From Zea mays (Eukaryota; Streptophyta; Magnoliopsida; Poales; Poaceae), in assembly GCF_902167145.1 (NCBI RefSeq), contig NC_050097.1:44748095-44812094 (forward strand): a DNA stretch of 64,000 nt, in the 5' to 3' direction. Below are positions 34,441 through 46,407 of the stretch, in pieces (the stretch's first letter is position 1; every line of letters starts with the position of its first letter). Made by a program: the position numbers and the translations under genes. The notes beneath the pieces are model-generated. The model saw only the letters and a list, made by a program, of their open reading frames with translations, searched no databases and was not told the DNA's origin.

Positions 34441-34607
34441 AAAGCACTTCAGGAAAAAAGAACATCTTACTTGCTAGTGCCAAAGGCGCTTTCCGACACC
34501 CTGTTCACAGAATAATCGAGTTCTAACACAGCTGTCACATAGAATTCATATTACATCTATCTTCCAAAAGAGATGCTAACTCGATAAAAAAGGTGTTTTG
34601 CAGGACG

Positions 34608-37251
34608 TCACTGCGTCGAAACATCTTTGCAGATAGTGTCTTTCATAAATACAACGGAAGAAGAGGGACGGCTTGCAGCATCAGGCGCGGCCTTGACATC
34701 AGCAACAATATCGTCAGGCACCACGACGCTGGGTCTCCTCATCAGGATCCGTCCAATGCGAACGTCTTTATCCATAGCCCCGTCGCGCTGGGCCTTCAAT
34801 ATGACGCAATTGTCCTCTAGAGTTTTAACAGCCAGTTGAGCGGCCTCTAGCTCCTGCACGACAAGCTTCTTGGAAGCACGCAGATCCTTGATGGTGGAGT
34901 CTTTGGTCGACAGCAATTGCCCAAGTCGCATAACTTCATCTTGAGATACCTGCAGCTCATGGCGATGATGGTCTAGGTCAGACATGGTGAAGCGGTGGCT
35001 CCTCTCTAGGATGGTTAAGGAGTTACTGGTGTCACGGTACAGCCTGTCTAGATTGTCGCTAGAGGCAACAAGTGCTCGTTTCTCCTCCTACAAACAGAAA
35101 ACAAAAGTCAGCACCAAGGCAATAATAACAGAGCAGGGTCAGCCAGGGAAATTTACCTCGTGTGCCATCTTTTCAGAATCAAGCTGGGCATTCAAAGAAG
35201 AGTTCAGAGAGCGTGCACTGTCCAGAAAGGCAGAAGTCTAGGCTAAGTCAGTCTGACTCTGAGAATACTTCTTCTTAAGGTCAAAGCATCATTGAGCCAT
35301 ATCTGACAATGCAGCTGAAAGGGAATGTGTGATTAAAGATAAGTTGATCAATTAAAGCAGCCAAAGAAACTATAAGCTCACTAACTAGCATTTGACGCCT
35401 TTAAATCATCTATCTGTTTCTGGAGCAACAAAGGATTCCACTGCATCACAGATAGAGCTTATTCGGGAACAGTGGCGCCGCAGGACCTCAACTGGGCAGA
35501 TACTCCGTCAACAAAATCCTATGGTCATAGGTAGATGAGCAGAAGAAAGATAATTCGCTAGTACAAACAATATTGAACAAAAGACCAACTCACCTGGAGA
35601 TTAGAAAGGAACAGCGGAAGACCCAAGGTAGGAGGAGCTGGAACATGGCTTGACAAGGGAAGATCAGCAGGAACAACCTGGAGAACACTATCCGGGGTGA
35701 CCTCAGTCCCACTAGCAGACAGTAGGATCCTTGTGTCTGGCTCGCCGACCTCTAAGGCGACTTGTCCAGTTGAAGCCGTAGAAGCACGAGCTGCCGTCAC
35801 CCCATCAGACCGAATTGGGGATGACCCGATGTGGACGTCCATGGAAGTATTAGAAAGAGAGCATGCCTGAACATTCTCGGGGGCTGGGTTGCAGCTTGCA
35901 CTATCCACAAGGGCTGGATCACTACCAGCAACACCCTCGGGGGCTAGGTATCTGCCAGCGCCACCCTCGGGAGCTAGGTCTTCTGCAGCAGCCACTTCTA
36001 AAGCTGAAGGTCTCTCAGCCACCTCCATGCGAGTCGGATAACTCAAATCAGTGTTTCTGCATGAAAGACTGCCCTCCAAGGTCGACGATGCGCGAGACAC
36101 CACTCGGGTTACCTCTTGCCCGGCAGAATCAAGCAATGAAGGCCCACCATCTGGGACCTCTGAGCAGACGACTGGGGTATCAGCTTCAGGAGGCTCTGAT
36201 AGTATGTCTTCAGGAATGACCTCCTCCAGTGCTTGATCAAAATCTGATATTGAAAGCTCTTGAAGACTGATGAGTGCCAATAGAGCTGGAGAGAGAGTAT
36301 CGCTACCCCCCTCGCTACCTCTATAGTGCCAGTTGTTCTTGCGGGTTAGTGGGACTTCTTCTTCTTCCTCTTCATCCTCGTCAAACATGCCGCCAGTAGC
36401 CTGCGCATCATCACAACCTTTGGCGTCAACCTCAGGGATGGCGTCCGCCGGGACATCATCAGGAATCGGTACAGAAGGACCGACATCCTGATCCAAGCAT
36501 GACAGTCGCTGAAGTCGCCTTTTCTTATTTTCCCCTCGACAAGTGCAGTCGGGCGATTCACTCAGCGTGAATGCTTTGGGCGAGCACCTTCAGGTTTCTG
36601 AATCTCTGCCTCTTCACCAAATTCTTGCCCAGTCGTGATGGCCATCGTCTCGGTTCGGGTAGAGTCGGACGATTCCCTGGCCAACAGGCTAAGCACGACA
36701 TCCATCTTAGCATCATCAGTGCTAGCTGGTATCTCAAAGTGAGTCTGCCTCTCATCCTTAGAAAGGCTCCGAAGTGGAGCAATCAAGGCCTCAATGTCCT
36801 CAGGAGAGGGTCGCACTCTATGACCCGGGCTACCGTCACGAGCAGGAGGATTGGAGACAAAATCAGAGAATGGCCTATTTGGCGGTAGGTTCCACGTAGA
36901 ATATGCCACAGGAGCACCAGTATTTGAGACTCTACCCCTCAAAATCATGTCCAGTCGACTCAGCAAATCTTCGTTGGGAATTCTCCTGTTCGTAACCCAG
37001 GTGGAATCATTGACAGCGCTATACAAGACAGAGCGAATGTACGTCCAGACTGCAGCGGACAACCCCTGGGAGTCATCCGAGTCATCAGACGACGCTGGGG
37101 GAGAAGCGGGAGCCAGCGATCCCTCAGACCCGGAGGAAACTTCCTCCTAGTACTCCGAATCGCCAAAGTCCTCCGAGGGAGGACTTGGGGCGCGCTTCCG
37201 CTTGTCGCCAGCACGGCGAGGCAAGCCTTGACCTCTCTTGCCTTTGCCCAT
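34608..37251 (-). pseudogene. Antisense, intron-containing gene of element 2 (resembles Grande gene 23 in position)
   Basis: Four exons on the strand opposite gag-pol: 37251-35594, 35518-35386, 35314-35157 and 35087-34608. The three introns (35519-35593, 35386 to 35315 side ending at 35385, and 35088-35156) are 75, 71 and 69 bp with GT-AG ends; the first donor is CAG/GTGAGT. Joining by these sites keeps the phase at every junction, although stops occur within exons. The protein would start MGKGKRGQGLPRR at 37251, be Ser/Asp/Pro-rich with a basic start and an acidic EEDEEEEEE-type stretch, and end in a coiled-coil C-terminus (DLDHHRHELQVSQDEV ...). No known enzyme domain was recognised. Damage: TAG 37147-37149, TGA 36562-36564 with a frameshift just after, TAA 35459-35461, and two stops in exon 3. 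A TATA box lies 83 bp upstream. Confidence 0.8.
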
Positions 37252-37861
37252 GGTTGGTTGGAGAAGAAGAGAAAGGTAGAAGAAAGCAACAGATGATCGA
37301 AGGATGAGTGAAAAGAACAACGGTGCAAGCAGGCTATTTATAGAGGCCGGGGGTGACCGTCCACTTTCTACTACGCTCGCCGAGTAGTCACAAGTATTGA
37401 ATAAGCAATTCAAGCCACCTGAAAATGAGTCAGGCAGTAGGCGCCGCTTCGCGTAACACGGCACCGTTTGGACCAAGGTCAACTACTCGGGCAGTATGAT
37501 TACACCCCACGGTCACATCAAGTTACTACTCTAGGATAGTGTGCTAAATGCTCTGCGTACCAAGACACCCCTTGGTCACACCCATTGGGGGTGTAGCCAG
37601 GAATTTTCAAAAGATTTTCTAAAGAAGTCATATCCATACAGTATACACAATGAATGTACTACAACAAAAGGAGGAGATCGACAGAGATCAGAGGAAATCC
37701 AAATATAGCTATTGAACCACAAGTTTAATCAGCAGAGGCATTGAAGCACAGAGAGGGGTGATGTCTAGCCAAGAGCCATCTACCAAATGTCAAATCTATC
37801 ACCGATCAAATAAATTTCAGACCTAACAAGGCGTGGACAGATAATGTTGCTTGAATTCACA
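37252..37861 (-). other. Promoter-side spacer of the antisense gene of element 2
   Basis: It contains the TATA box at 37334-37343. Beyond that are AT-rich sequence and a CACCCATTGGGGGTGT phrase that recurs in the nearby tandem array. No gene is seen. Confidence 0.5.
37334..37343 (-). promoter_or_regulatory. TATA box of the element 2 antisense gene
   Basis: On the minus strand the sequence is CTATAAATAG, a perfect plant TATA consensus. It lies 83 bp above the ATG at 37251 and directs transcription into the antisense gene. Confidence 0.75.
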
Positions 37862-37987
37862 AGAGCATGAGATGAAGACAAAATGCTGATTTCTAAAGCA
37901 TAATATGAAGATCTTCGAGTGGATTATTTTCAAAAATCCACTCAAAGCCTCGAGGGCTACACCCATTGGGTGCACCTTTGATGCACC
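37862..37987. repeat. Second tandem array of element 2, left part
   Basis: Shares ATGCTGATTTCTAAAGCATA, GTGGATTATTTTCAAAAATC and ACACCCATTGGGTGCACCTT with 56397-56740. Element 4 inserted in it at GCACC (37983-37987). Confidence 0.85.
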
Positions 37988-38670
37988 TGTTGGTCCCTTG
38001 TTCTCAAATGCTATGAATCAAGAACAAGGCAATATAAGTGTTAATGGTTAAAGACCTTCGTCCTTCGAAGCGTTATCTCCCTTAGGATATAATGATCTCC
38101 AGACGAAGGTTATGAAGGACATACCTTCATTATCTCAATATGTAAGAGTATAAGCAGGAATATATGACATAAAAAGAACATGAATAATTGTATTGAACCA
38201 TTAGATTATCAATATTCTCATTAAATGATCATGAACAAACATTAATGATATTAAGTTACATTTATATCTTCGACTTGACAGAAGGTAAGAATCCAAGAAT
38301 GACGTGTGAGTGATTACAAGTCAACGTGAACAGTATGGTGTTACTGTTCATCTACTTATAGGCACAGGACGCAGCCTGGGTAAAATTACATCCATGTCCT
38401 TGACATTTACTATTGACTAAGGAATAATCTGTCGAGGACTAAGCGGTCTTTTCCCCTTTAGGTCGGTTTCATTCTCTATCACCGTCTTTGTGCTAAGCCA
38501 AAGCTTCTCCATCCACAGCTTCGGAACTGGTTCATCCTTCTTCCAGACCGTGTCTTTCATGCCGTGCACTCCTTTATCTCAAAGCCGAAGGTTCCTGTGA
38601 CAGTATATTATACTTGGAAAGCATGTTAGTCGTGTTTTTGAGGACCTTCGGAAGACGAAGGCCCCCAACA
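37988..38670 (-). repeat. 3' LTR of element 4
   Basis: It is 683 bp. It is followed on the minus-strand side by the polypurine tract GCGAGGGGCTAC (38671-38682). The promoter-type CTATAAGTAG, read on the minus strand, lies at about 38352-38361. Confidence 0.93.
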
Positions 38671-38944
38671 GTAGCCCCTCGCAGTATTAATTTGTTATGT
38701 CTAACAAATTCAGACTGCGACACGAACGATGGCCTTTAGTCGAAGGTCCGAAAAAACACCTTCCCTTCGCTAGAATAGCGAAAGTCAATGACAGATGGGG
38801 CCCACCAAGTTGCAATGCACTAGGCATATAAATAGAATCCCCCAGCGACAGCATTTGCTACGCCATTTTTGTTGCTTGTGTTATTTTCTCAAATTTTTAA
38901 TTCTCTTGTTGCCAACTTTCGTGATATACGCAAGTGCTTGTTGC
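38671..38944 (+). promoter_or_regulatory. Promoter and leader of the element 4 antisense gene
   Basis: The segment starts at the polypurine tract. It includes a perfect hairpin AATTTGTTA...TAACAAATT (about 38689-38711) and a TATA box TATAAATA at 38826-38833, 112 bp before the ATG. Transcription from it runs away from the 3' LTR, opposite to gag. Confidence 0.7.
38826..38833 (+). promoter_or_regulatory. TATA box of the element 4 antisense gene
   Basis: TATAAATA in the context GCATATAAATAGAA, 112 bp above the ATG at 38945. Confidence 0.75.
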
Positions 38945-39598
38945 ATGTCTAAAGAGAAGAAGGTGTCTGAGGAGAAGAAGGTTGTGGATCCTTTTCTTGC
39001 TGGGTTTTACGAATCTATGGCAAAAACAAATACAGAGAAGATCACAAAAGAAATGATGGCAGATTTGTCTGAAGATTCTGACGATAGTGATGACTATGAT
39101 GTGGAAAGTGGGGATGAAGATTCTGAAGACCGGCCCTGGCGGCCAAGCCATACCATCTTTGGAAAGTTGACCATTAAATAAAGTCAAATTGATGCCATGA
39201 AGGGAAGATACTTCCGTGACATGTCTATTGTGAGGGTTGGATGGGATAGCACCGCCCCTACTCCTGAAGAAAATGAGGTTGTTGTCTACATAAGCTTTAT
39301 GAAGGCGGGTCTTCGGTTCCCATTGAGCAAATTTTTGGTTGAAGTGTTGAAGATATTTCAGATATTTCTTCATCAAATTACTCCTGAAGCTATAATCAGA
39401 ATGGGGATATTTGTTTGGGCTGTGAGAAGCCAAGGGCTGGAACCGAGTGCAAAGTATTTTTGCAATATGCACGAACTATTGTACGAGACGAAGGCCACTG
39501 GCAAAGAGCAGTATCACAACAACTTCGGTTGTTACGGATTTATTGCTCGTCCCAATGCAAGCTACCCGGTTCCAACATTTCAGAAAAGGTGGCCCAGG

Positions 39599-42343
39599 TG
39601 TAACATCCCAAAAATTCCAACCCGAGGTTTGGAACCCTAATCTCCTGACCCCCCTTTATCTCTCCCTAATTTCTCCCTCATAGGACATCTCATCATATGC
39701 ATACACCTTGATAGTTAGAAGCACCTCACATAGATGATTATTTTTTAGCACCTAAGATTATTTAGCTAATTATTTGTTCAAAAGAAAAAGGGGATAAAAG
39801 AAATAGAAATAGAAAATAGAAAGGAAATAGAAAATAGAAAAGAAAAAGGAAAAAACTTCTCCCCCCGGTTGGGCCGTTTCTGGCCCAGCTCCCTCCCGCG
39901 CGCCCCCCTTCCCCCGGCCCATGCGGCCCAGCTCCCTCCCGCGCGCCGCGCCGCTCTCCCCCGCTGACCGGTCAGCCCCACCCGTCAGCCCGCACCCCCT
40001 CGCTCTCTCGTGATCTCTCTCTAGCGAGCGGGCCCCGCCCGTCAGCGCCTTCCTCGCGTCCGTGACCGGGGCTAGCGACGCGATCGCCACTGGCCACTGC
40101 CCGCTCCGTCGCCTCGCCATTATCGCGTTCACCAGCTCGGTTTGGCGCCTTGCGTCTGCCCGAGCCATCCCGTCGTCACCACTGTGCACCACCATCTCCG
40201 CTGTGGCGAGCTCGCCGGGGCACGCCCCCTTCTCCGCCCCGGGCGCCTATAAAAGGGCTGCCCCGAGCTCCCCAATTCCCCACCCCGGCCTCGACCATCT
40301 CCTCCCCCTTCCCCCGAGCTCAATTGAGCCAGCGCCACCGCCATCTCCATCTCCGGTGAGCCTCTCCTTCCCCTATACGTTGGGTTCTAGTTAAATTAGT
40401 TTAGCCCTTGAGCTCAACCACTTCACCCCAAGCACGGCACACCGTTTTCCCCTTGCCTATTGCACCGTTGGCCTCGCCGGCGACCTAACCGCCGCGAGCG
40501 CCCGCCACCGCGCCATGGACCGGCCACCCCAGGCACCCTCTGGCCAAATTGGCCCCTCCACCATAATCCCCTACCCCCGCCCGTTCCTCGCCACCACTCC
40601 CCCATCGCGGAACCGGAGCCCCGACGAAGAACCGCCGCGGGGCTTCACCATCGGTCGAGCCCCGGCCGGTTCGCCCCCCCGTCACCGCTCCACGCCGTTA
40701 CCCCTCCTCTCGCTGATGCGTGGGCCCGCACCCACGGTGTCCGCCGTGCCGTCGCCACTCCTCCGCGGGCCGGCTAGGCTGCCTGCCCCGCGCGCGCCCG
40801 CCTGCGCTCGGCTGGGCCGAAATTCCCCCCGGCCTAGCTAGCTGAGAATTCCTTTTTCTTTTTCCTTTTCCCATTTCTTTTTCCCATTTTCATATATGTA
40901 TTTATATGCTGATATTTTATGCACAAAAAATAGTTTAAATAAATTATAGGGTACAAAAATAATAATGTATAATAATTGGCACACCCCACCAAGTCACCAT
41001 GATTGATGTATTGTTCCTTATCTATGTTTGTTAGCGGAAGAGGGATCCGATCCTCCAGAATTTATAACTCCGGAAGAAGGGCAGGAACCCGACCCCTCCG
41101 AGATAAATCTTTTGTGCCAGGAAAGCTTCGATGAAGGCAAGTCCATCCTTCCCTCGATGCATAATTTACCTATTCTTTCTACCACTACCTAAGCCGGGAT
41201 TAAGGGATGAAATATTTGCATTGTGAGCAGAGAGATATCCCGCATTAACAAACATCTTTTGAGTACAAAATGTGGGATGGGAAAAGGGCAGTGGTTTTGA
41301 CTAAGCGATGTTTTCAAAAAGTGTGCGATGAAGGGTATTCACCCTCATCACCTTGTGAGTGGGATGATCAGGGACTCCCTGGTTTAGGGGAGGGCCTAAG
41401 GGGATGGCTCAACTGGTTTAGGTGTGAGCAGAAGGATTGTCCCCTCATATAAGGACTGGTTTGTCATCCTTCAGTACCTGTACTCATGATAAGTACAACC
41501 ACTCAAGACTGTATGGGCAGTCACTCAATCTGAACTCGTACGGTCCAACCCTAGGGTTATGAAGGCTGGGGAGCACTGGGAGGATAAGGAGGGGGGATGT
41601 TTTGTCCGGTTGGGCATGGCGGTGGCCTGACTCCTTTCGGTATAACCGTTAAGGTTAGGACTTGCGAGGAAAGAAAGAGATTCAGATTCGGATCTCATTG
41701 GCCATGAGATCACAGAGCCGGACTAGTGGGTAAAGTGTACCCCTCTACACAGAGTTCAAACCTATTCGAATAGTCCGTGTCCACTGGTATGGACGAGTCT
41801 GATGTGGTATGACAATTAGTGTTTTACAAAACTCCGTGAACAGGGAAATGTGTGTGAGTGTGTTTTTGGAAATGAAAATGATGCCACGGGAGCAGGAAGC
41901 TCAGTGGTGGTTGAGTAATGTGTTATTTCTATTTCCTTGGGAGAAACCCTAAAAGTACTGCCTTTCAATGAGAAAAAGAAGAGTGACTTCAACTCCACCA
42001 TATAAAGCATGTATGATATAGGTCCCTTTCTCCTTACGGGAGCAGGATGGGCTTGTGGAATACCTAGTGTATTCACCCAGATTTATTTATGTTTTTCAGC
42101 AGCTGAAGACTTCTTTTCTGCTATGCTTGATTGAGGGGCTGTGTCTGCACCCAGTTCTGCCTGTGGCTTGGGCTAGTTTATCTTCTACTGCGCTTTGTAT
42201 TTCTGGCTCTCTCGAGCCTGTACTCTGGTATTGTAATAACTTTTATTCGAACTCTATACTATTTGAAGTAAGGAATGTGGTTACTAGCCTCCTGGGACTA
42301 GTAATTGTATCACATTTGAGTCCCAAAGGATCAAGACGCTTCA
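39599..42343 (+). repeat. 5' LTR of element 3
   Basis: It is 2745 bp. The TATAAAAGG promoter box is at 40248-40256, after a very GC-rich stretch. GC-rich ORFs inside it are present in both LTRs and show no domain. Confidence 0.93.
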
Positions 42344-42345
42344 GG

Positions 42346-42358
42346 TGGTATCAGAGCC
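42346..42358 (+). other. Primer binding site of element 3
   Basis: TGGTATCAGAGCC follows the LTR by two bases. It is complementary to the 3' end of plant initiator tRNA-Met. Confidence 0.95.
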
Positions 42359-42484
42359 ATAGTACTGGCCGTAGATCGCAGCCTGGACCTTAAAAGTTTG
42401 CCTTAACAAGAAAACACCTCTTACCCCAAAAAAATCTCCTCTCCTTTCCCCTGATATTAACAGACCCTTCTTTTCTTCTACCAG

Positions 42485-43338
42485 ATGGAAGACTCTTGGG
42501 TCATTAGGACATCCTACTGCTCAGAGGAGGAAGGATTCTCTCATCTTTTGCGGAGTTGCGCGCTTCGCATGGGGATCCGCAAGAAGCCGGAATATGTCTG
42601 GAAAGAATACCGCGAAAACGAAATTGAGAAGTGCTCTATGGCAGTCTACCTGGGAGAAAGCGAAGCTACCCAAACCACCCTTCTTTCCAAGTCACCTTCA
42701 CTATACACCACTTCCCAGACACTTGCCAAAATGTTGCTCAAAAAGCCCTCTGACAATTATGCCAAAACTACAACAAGGAGGTTTTTGAAACCCCCCTTTG
42801 TTACTTCCCACCTAGCAACAAAAATACCCCCACCTAGAGGAAAAGACTTCAGGCCCTGTCAGGAAGAGATCCTACCGAAGATGACCCCACCATCGTCTAC
42901 ATGGTCGGATATCTCCGCGCTCTCGATAACCACTATGATGACCTTCCCTCCCACTGCACCCACCTAAACTCCCGGGTGGAAAGCTTAGAGCAGCAGGTCA
43001 AGGAACTTAAAAAGGAGAAGGCATCCCTTCAAGAGTGTCTCGATATGGCAGAAGGCGAAGAGGCCAACACTCGTGAAGCTTACCGAACCCTGAAGATGGA
43101 TTACGATAAGAAGCTGAAGAAGCTCGCCCCCACGAAGAAAATCCAAAAGAAGACCAAGAGCCAAGGATGCCAGACTGAGCGGAAGAAGAAAGCCCCTCCA
43201 GCTCCACCTCTCCCCAGGATAGAGAATTTGTCCGTTGTCGAGGATATGTCCCTAGCTAGCCTTGATGACCTTCTCAAGGAATTTGGTGACACCTTAGAAA
43301 AGGAGTTCGGAAGTACCTTAGAAAGTGCTCGCGTGTAG
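42485..43338 (+). pseudogene. Pre-gag ORF of element 3, broken, coiled-coil
   Basis: A separate coding region lies between the PBS and gag. The first part (42485 to about 42665) reads MEDSWVIRTSYCSEEEG and EYVWKEYRENEIEKCSMAVY. A frameshift at about 42665-42690 moves the rest to the frame that ends at 43338, with TGA near 42748 and TAG near 42834 on the way. That frame holds HYDDLPSHCTHLNSRVESL, a clear heptad coiled coil (about 42960-43130), a Lys-rich stretch and an acidic tail (LDDLLKEFGDTLEKEFG). It stops 112 bp before the gag ATG. No known domain was recognised. Gag and pol motifs are absent, so it is an additional protein of this element family. Confidence 0.6.
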
Positions 43339-43450
43339 TGCGACTTGTGGTAACTGTATGCTTGTATTGAACTGGTGTAATGAATAAAATAACTTGGTTG
43401 AAAAAGAAATTTGGCATATGCATAGTAGTAACTCTCTCTCCCCCTGGCAG

Positions 43451-44601
43451 ATGGCTTCGGATAAAACCACGCCTACCGCCTCCGGGATTGGAGCAGGGTT
43501 TCCCCTACGAGCTGAAGGAGAAGCCGGTGGAGAAGGGAGTGAGACCCACCTCCCTGCACCTCCGGAGCTGCCCTTAGATTTAGCCCAAGTTCTAGCCAAC
43601 CAAACCCGACTCATTGAGGTCCTCACTAGAAGTCTGGAGACTCAACGCCCGAATGGTGGAAGACCACAAGATAGGATGGGAGATTTCCTGAGGCTCAAGC
43701 CTCCCACATTCGCTGGATCCAGCAATCCCCTCGATGCTGATGACTGGCTGCGCACGATTAAAAGGAAGTTAGAAGCCATCGGATGCCCAGAGAATCACCG
43801 TGTTCAATTGGCTGCTCATCAACTTTCCGGGATGGCCCTAGCTTGGTGGGATACCTTCAATGCTGCCGTCAGAGATGCTACCTGGACAGAGTTTGAAACT
43901 GCTTTCCGAGAACACCATGTGCCCCAAGGGATCGTTCAGCTCAAGGAAGATGAATTTTGGGAACTAACTCAGGGAGGAAGATCTGTCAACGAGTACGTGC
44001 ACAAATTCACAGAATTAGCCCACTACGCGCTTGATGACATCAGCACAAAAGCCAAGAAGATGGCCGCTTCTTGAAAGGGCTCAGACCAGAACTCAAGACC
44101 ATCCTAGCCAGCCAAGATTTCCTTAGCTTCTCGCACCTCTCAAATAAAGCCATACAAGTGGAAAGGGAAAGGGAAGAAGAAAAAGGTCACCTCAAGAGGA
44201 AATTCCAAGTCCTCCGAGCTCAGCAGCAAGACCGGCACCAGAGAACTCGATCTTTTGGGTTTCCACCCAAGGGACCAAGCTTCAATAGACCAGCTAGACC
44301 CACTCTGTCACGTTTCAGTCAGCAGAGTTAGAGCTCCTTTCAGGCCCCCTCAGTTGCGAGTAACCAACCACCAGCAAATGCTTGTTGGCACTGTGGAGAC
44401 CCCAGTCACTTCAAGAACAACTGCCCCCAGTTGAAGGCATCAGGACCTACTTACTCCAACTCGGTGAATGGCCCCAAGAATACCTCAGCACCCGCCCCCA
44501 AGGCGCCCTCCTCTATCAGCCAGTAGAACAAGACCCAGTATCAAGGAAGGGCACGAGTAAACCACGTCGATGCTCAGGAGGCTCAGCAAGCTCCGGGAGT
44601 A
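43451..44601 (+). pseudogene. Element 3 Gag, broken
   Basis: The start MASDKTTPTASG at 43451 is the first Met before the Gag fold. Core motifs are present: FLRLKPPTFAGSSNPLDADD, LSGMALAWWDTF, FREHHVPQGI, VNEYVHKFTELAHYA. A 1-base frameshift at about 44055-44065 leads to an early TGA. The other frame continues with GLRPELKTILASQDF and TAG at 44329. A perfect CCHC knuckle CWHCGDPSHFKNNC lies at 44383-44424, and TAG follows at 44524. Downstream the frame runs directly into the protease. Confidence 0.88.
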
Positions 44602-46404
44602 GTGCTCGGTGAGTTCCTCGTTGAATTTACTCCCGCTACAGTACTTTTTGATTCAGGAGCATCCCATTCTTTTATAGCCACCAGTTTTGTGGAAAAGCAT
44701 GGCATTTGCTCTACCCACCTAGAAATCCCCTTGGTCACCCAAACCCCAGGGTCAGACCTTCTATGCCAGCTCAAATGCTCCCAGGTCAGAATTCTTTTAA
44801 GTGGGGTAGTGTTCTTAGTAGACTTAACTATCTTGCCATCCCAAGGAATTGATGTGATCTTAGGGATGGATTGGCTAACCAGGCACAAAGGCATCATAAG
44901 TTGCGCAAACAAGACAATCCTTCTCACAGACCACCAAGGAAAGTCAGTCTCTTATCAGGCTCAGCCACCCGCCAATGATCCAATGGTGTTTAATCTAGCA
45001 ACAGAAAGCATGTCAGTGATAGAAGAATTCATGGATGTATTTCCATAAGAGTTGCCAGGAATGCCGCCAGAAAGAGAAGTGGATTTCTACATAGACCTGA
45101 TCCCTAGTATGACACCCATCGCAAGGAGACCAAACCGCATGGCTCCTACCGAGTTAGCAGAATTAAAACTCCAGATCGCAGAGCTTCAACAAAAAGGGTA
45201 CATCCGTCCCAGCTCATCCCCTTGGGGAGCACCAGTCCTTTTCGTCACTAAAAAGGGTGGAAGTATGAGGATGTGTATTGATTACCGATCTTTAAATGAA
45301 GTTACAATCAAAAACAAGTATCCACTCCCTCGAATCGACGACCTCTTCGACCAGCTTCAAGGAGCCAAATGTTTCTCCAAGATAGACCTGAGGTCTAGTT
45401 ATCACCAACTGAGAATCAAGGAAGCGGATATTTAGAAGACGACATTTGTCACCCGGTACAGACAATATGAGTTCACAGTAATGCCTTTTGGACTGACGAA
45501 CGCACCCGCCTTTTTCATGAACCTCATGAATAAGGTATTAATGGAAGAACTGGATAAGTTTGTCGTAGTCTTCATTGACGACATCCTTATCTACTCCAAG
45601 AATCGCGAAGACCATGAGCGTCACCTCTGGGTCGTCCTCGGAAGACTCAGGGCACATTAACTCTATGCTAAGCTCAGCAAATGTGAATTCTGGTTAGAAA
45701 AGATAGCCTTCCTTGGGCATATCTTGACATCAGAAGGAATAGAAGTGGACGCATCCAAGGTGGAAGCAGTATCAAAATGGAAGCAGCCATCCAACGTCAG
45801 TTAAGTTCGAAGCTTTCTGGGAATGGTAGGATATTACCGTCGCTTTATCAAGGGATTCTCCAGCATAGCAAGATCTATGACCGAGCTCCTCAAGAAAGAC
45901 AATAAGTTTGTGTGGACCCCGAAGTGTGAGGAAAGTTTCCAGATCATAAAAGAAAAGCTCACGGCCATGCCCGTTTTGACACTACTGGATATACACCAGG
46001 ATTTTGTTGTCTTCTGTGATGCTTCAAGGCAAGGCTTAGGGTGTGTCCTGATGCAAAATGAGAAAGTTATTGCTTATGCATCACGCTTACTCAAGCCGCA
46101 TGAGCAGAATTATCCCACCCACAATTTGGAATTGGCAGCCATAGTGCATGCCCTGAAAATATGGAGGCACTACCTAATTGGGAACAAATGCCACATCTTC
46201 ACCGATCACAAGAGTCTAAAATATATCTTCACTCAGCCAGATCTCAACCTCCATCAGAGAAGATGGCTAGAACTGATCAAAGATTATGACCTTGAGATCC
46301 ATTATCACCTCGGAAAGGCCAACGTGGTAGCAGACGCCCTCAGCCGAAAACCTTTCGGGATGAAGGGGATCAACTTTTTAGAAGACTGGAAGAAGGAATC
46401 AGCT
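44602..46404 (+). pseudogene. Element 3 protease, RT and RNase H
   Basis: One continuous frame with stops TAA 45046, TAG 45433, TAA 45658, TAA 45802 and TAG 46405. Protease: VLFDSGASHSFI (~44644-44680) with the D-S-G active site, and [73 protein letters not shown], with catalytic FIDD at 45571-45582. RNase [16 protein letters not shown] (~46006), [27 protein letters not shown] and ADALSRKP, with all acidic residues present. This chromovirus has a single, normal RNase H, unlike the Tat-type elements here. The order and lengths are normal for the group. It would need the stops read through to be made. Confidence 0.92.
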
Positions 46405-46407
46405 TAG

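Noticed and set aside
40062..40841. GC-rich ORFs in the element 3 LTRs
   Set aside because: They occur in both LTR copies (also 48392-49179) with different lengths and stops, and show no domain.
42346..42358. tRNA-Met-like sequence
   Set aside because: Only the 13 bases complementary to the tRNA 3' end are present, as expected for a primer binding site.
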